The notes under the pieces were generated by a model. That model worked only from the letters and a program-made list of their open reading frames with translations. It made no database searches and was not told the DNA's origin. The position numbers were made by a program, and so were the translations under genes. A stretch of DNA of 64,000 nt. Source: Xanthomonas pisi DSM 18956 (GTDB lineage Bacteria; Pseudomonadota; Gammaproteobacteria; Xanthomonadales; Xanthomonadaceae). The number at the start of each line of letters is the position of its first letter. The first letter of the stretch is position 1. Below are positions 63,222 to 64,000 of the stretch, in pieces. The stretch spans positions 1 to 64,000 of the forward strand of contig NZ_JPLE01000045.1 of assembly GCF_001010415.1 (NCBI RefSeq), given 5' to 3'.

Positions 63222-64000
63222 TCAACGCGTCATCGACGGACCGGCCTGGGTAACGGCTTGCTGCGACTGCTCCAGGGCCTGCTGCTGATCGCGCGCCTCG
63301 GCCTGAGTCTGGTTGATTGCCTGCAGGCGATCGAACGACTGGGTCTCTGGCGCCTGCACGGCGTCCACCGTCGGCATGTGCGCGCGCTGGTGTGCCGGGT
63401 CGTTGAGCGCACCCTGGACGACGAAGACCTTCTCGCCGCCGGCCAGCTGACCTGTTGGGTTGTTGAGCACTACATGATCCACCCGCGACAAGCCTTCCTC
63501 TTTTGCCAGCGCACGCAGGCTGGCAGTCATGCGCTGACTTGCCCCGTCCCACTCTTTGCCGTGCTGGGCGTCGAGCTGCATCACACCACTTTTGATCTGC
63601 TGGTAAAGCGCGTGGTCTGGGTGGCCTGGCTGTGAAGGCGTCTGCGCCGGGGGATTTGGCGATTGTGGGTCGCGCTCTCGCAGCTCCTGCTCCAGCGCCT
63701 GGGCAGAAATCGGCGAGACGTGCAGGTGAGTGTCCTTGCTGTGCTGGAAGAGCCCAGGGGTTGGCGGCTGCTTACTACTGTCCAGGTATGGCATGGGACG
63801 GGTGTCGCTGCCCAGGTCAATGCCGTTGTGCTCCAAAATTTCTTCGTTGAATCCCAGGCGTTGCATGTCCAGGATCATTGGCCGCTCCGGCTCGCCGGGC
63901 TTTGCCTTGTTGTAGTGTCGCTCGTAGATGGCGGCTGTGCCGACCACCCACGGACCGTAATGGTTGACGTAGTCGGACTGGCCCGCATGACCGATACGGG
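63222..64000 (-). CDS. predicted X-T4SS effector (5' end outside window), XVIPCD
   Basis: At least 258 residues; the frame is open to the window edge, so the N-terminus is missing. The visible start (RIGHAGQSDYVNHYGPWVVG, then AAIYERHYNKAKPGEPERP) is the end of an unassigned toxin domain. After a Pro-rich linker comes a full XVIPCD (HPDHALYQQIKSG, LAKEEGLSRVDHVVLNN, GEKVFVVQGALNDPAHQRAH) and a Gln-rich tail. The domain sequence is close to that of the effector at 61189-62187, which suggests duplication and N-domain exchange. Function of the toxin part cannot be judged. Confidence 0.83.
   Translation of the reverse strand, partial: RIGHAGQSDYVNHYGPWVVGTAAIYERHYNKAKPGEPERPMILDMQRLGFNEEILEHNGIDLGSDTRPMPYLDSSKQPPTPGLFQHSKDTHLHVSPISAQALEQELRERDPQSPNPPAQTPSQPGHPDHALYQQIKSGVMQLDAQHGKEWDGASQRMTASLRALAKEEGLSRVDHVVLNNPTGQLAGGEKVFVVQGALNDPAHQRAHMPTVDAVQAPETQSFDRLQAINQTQAEARDQQQALEQSQQAVTQAGPSMTR

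Overview
The window is GC-rich chromosomal DNA (roughly 65% G+C by eye) from a Xanthomonas-type gammaproteobacterium. The assignment rests on three things. Several proteins carry the C-terminal domain that addresses effectors to the Xanthomonadales type IV secretion system (XVIPCD). There is a GH5-type/expansin fusion of the kind seen in plant-associated xanthomonads. Dispersed palindromes of the 'ccctcaccccaacccctctcccg' family and GGGATTC heptamers lie between genes. No rRNA, tRNA, CRISPR array or complete insertion sequence was recognised.

Layout. 0-10 kb: a 410-bp tandem repeat, a GAF/4xPAS/GGDEF diguanylate cyclase, an M16 zinc peptidase, a GAF protein with a worn-out GGDEF half, palindromic repeats, and a proline-rich membrane-anchored protein. 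10-16 kb: periplasmic trehalase, GH43 arabinanase, and an NHL-propeller protein fused to an M23-like domain. 15.7-20.4 kb: an AIM24 protein, two SxxK serine hydrolases, and between them a 138-bp second copy of the AIM24 gene end. 20.5-31 kb: CorA-type transporter, CycA-type amino-acid permease, expansin fusion, PheC-type dehydratase, EamA transporter, an archaeal-looking methyltransferase and small envelope proteins. 31-45 kb: a second diguanylate cyclase, a DUF1615 lipoprotein, a GAD-like/DUF1851 protein, two S9 peptidases, a TerD-VWA protein, a YiiX-like hydrolase and an esterase lipoprotein.

45.2-49.3 kb is a stretch of decay. An M1 aminopeptidase start, a MarR regulator, a CPBP protease, a DUF4126 protein and a VOC (glyoxalase-like) protein are each broken by stops, frameshifts or truncation. 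One intact, less GC-rich gene lies among them.

49.3-59.6 kb: glutathionyl-hydroquinone reductase, an SPFH lipoprotein, a zinc-ribbon/SDR fusion, an excalibur protein, several unrecognised genes, and a predicted Tat-exported SUKH-ankyrin lipoprotein that appears to start at CTG. 59.7-64 kb, all on the minus strand and visibly less GC-rich, is an interbacterial warfare array. It holds three XVIPCD proteins (one running off the window), two lipoproteins placed as immunity partners immediately upstream of effectors, and a frameshifted SymE-like gene.

Most intact genes serve the envelope, carbohydrate scavenging, c-di-GMP signalling or contact-dependent competition. The most novel material is the effector array with the adjoining SUKH-ankyrin lipoprotein, the expansin fusion whose GH5 half has lost its catalytic residues, and the synonymous-only AIM24 fragment.
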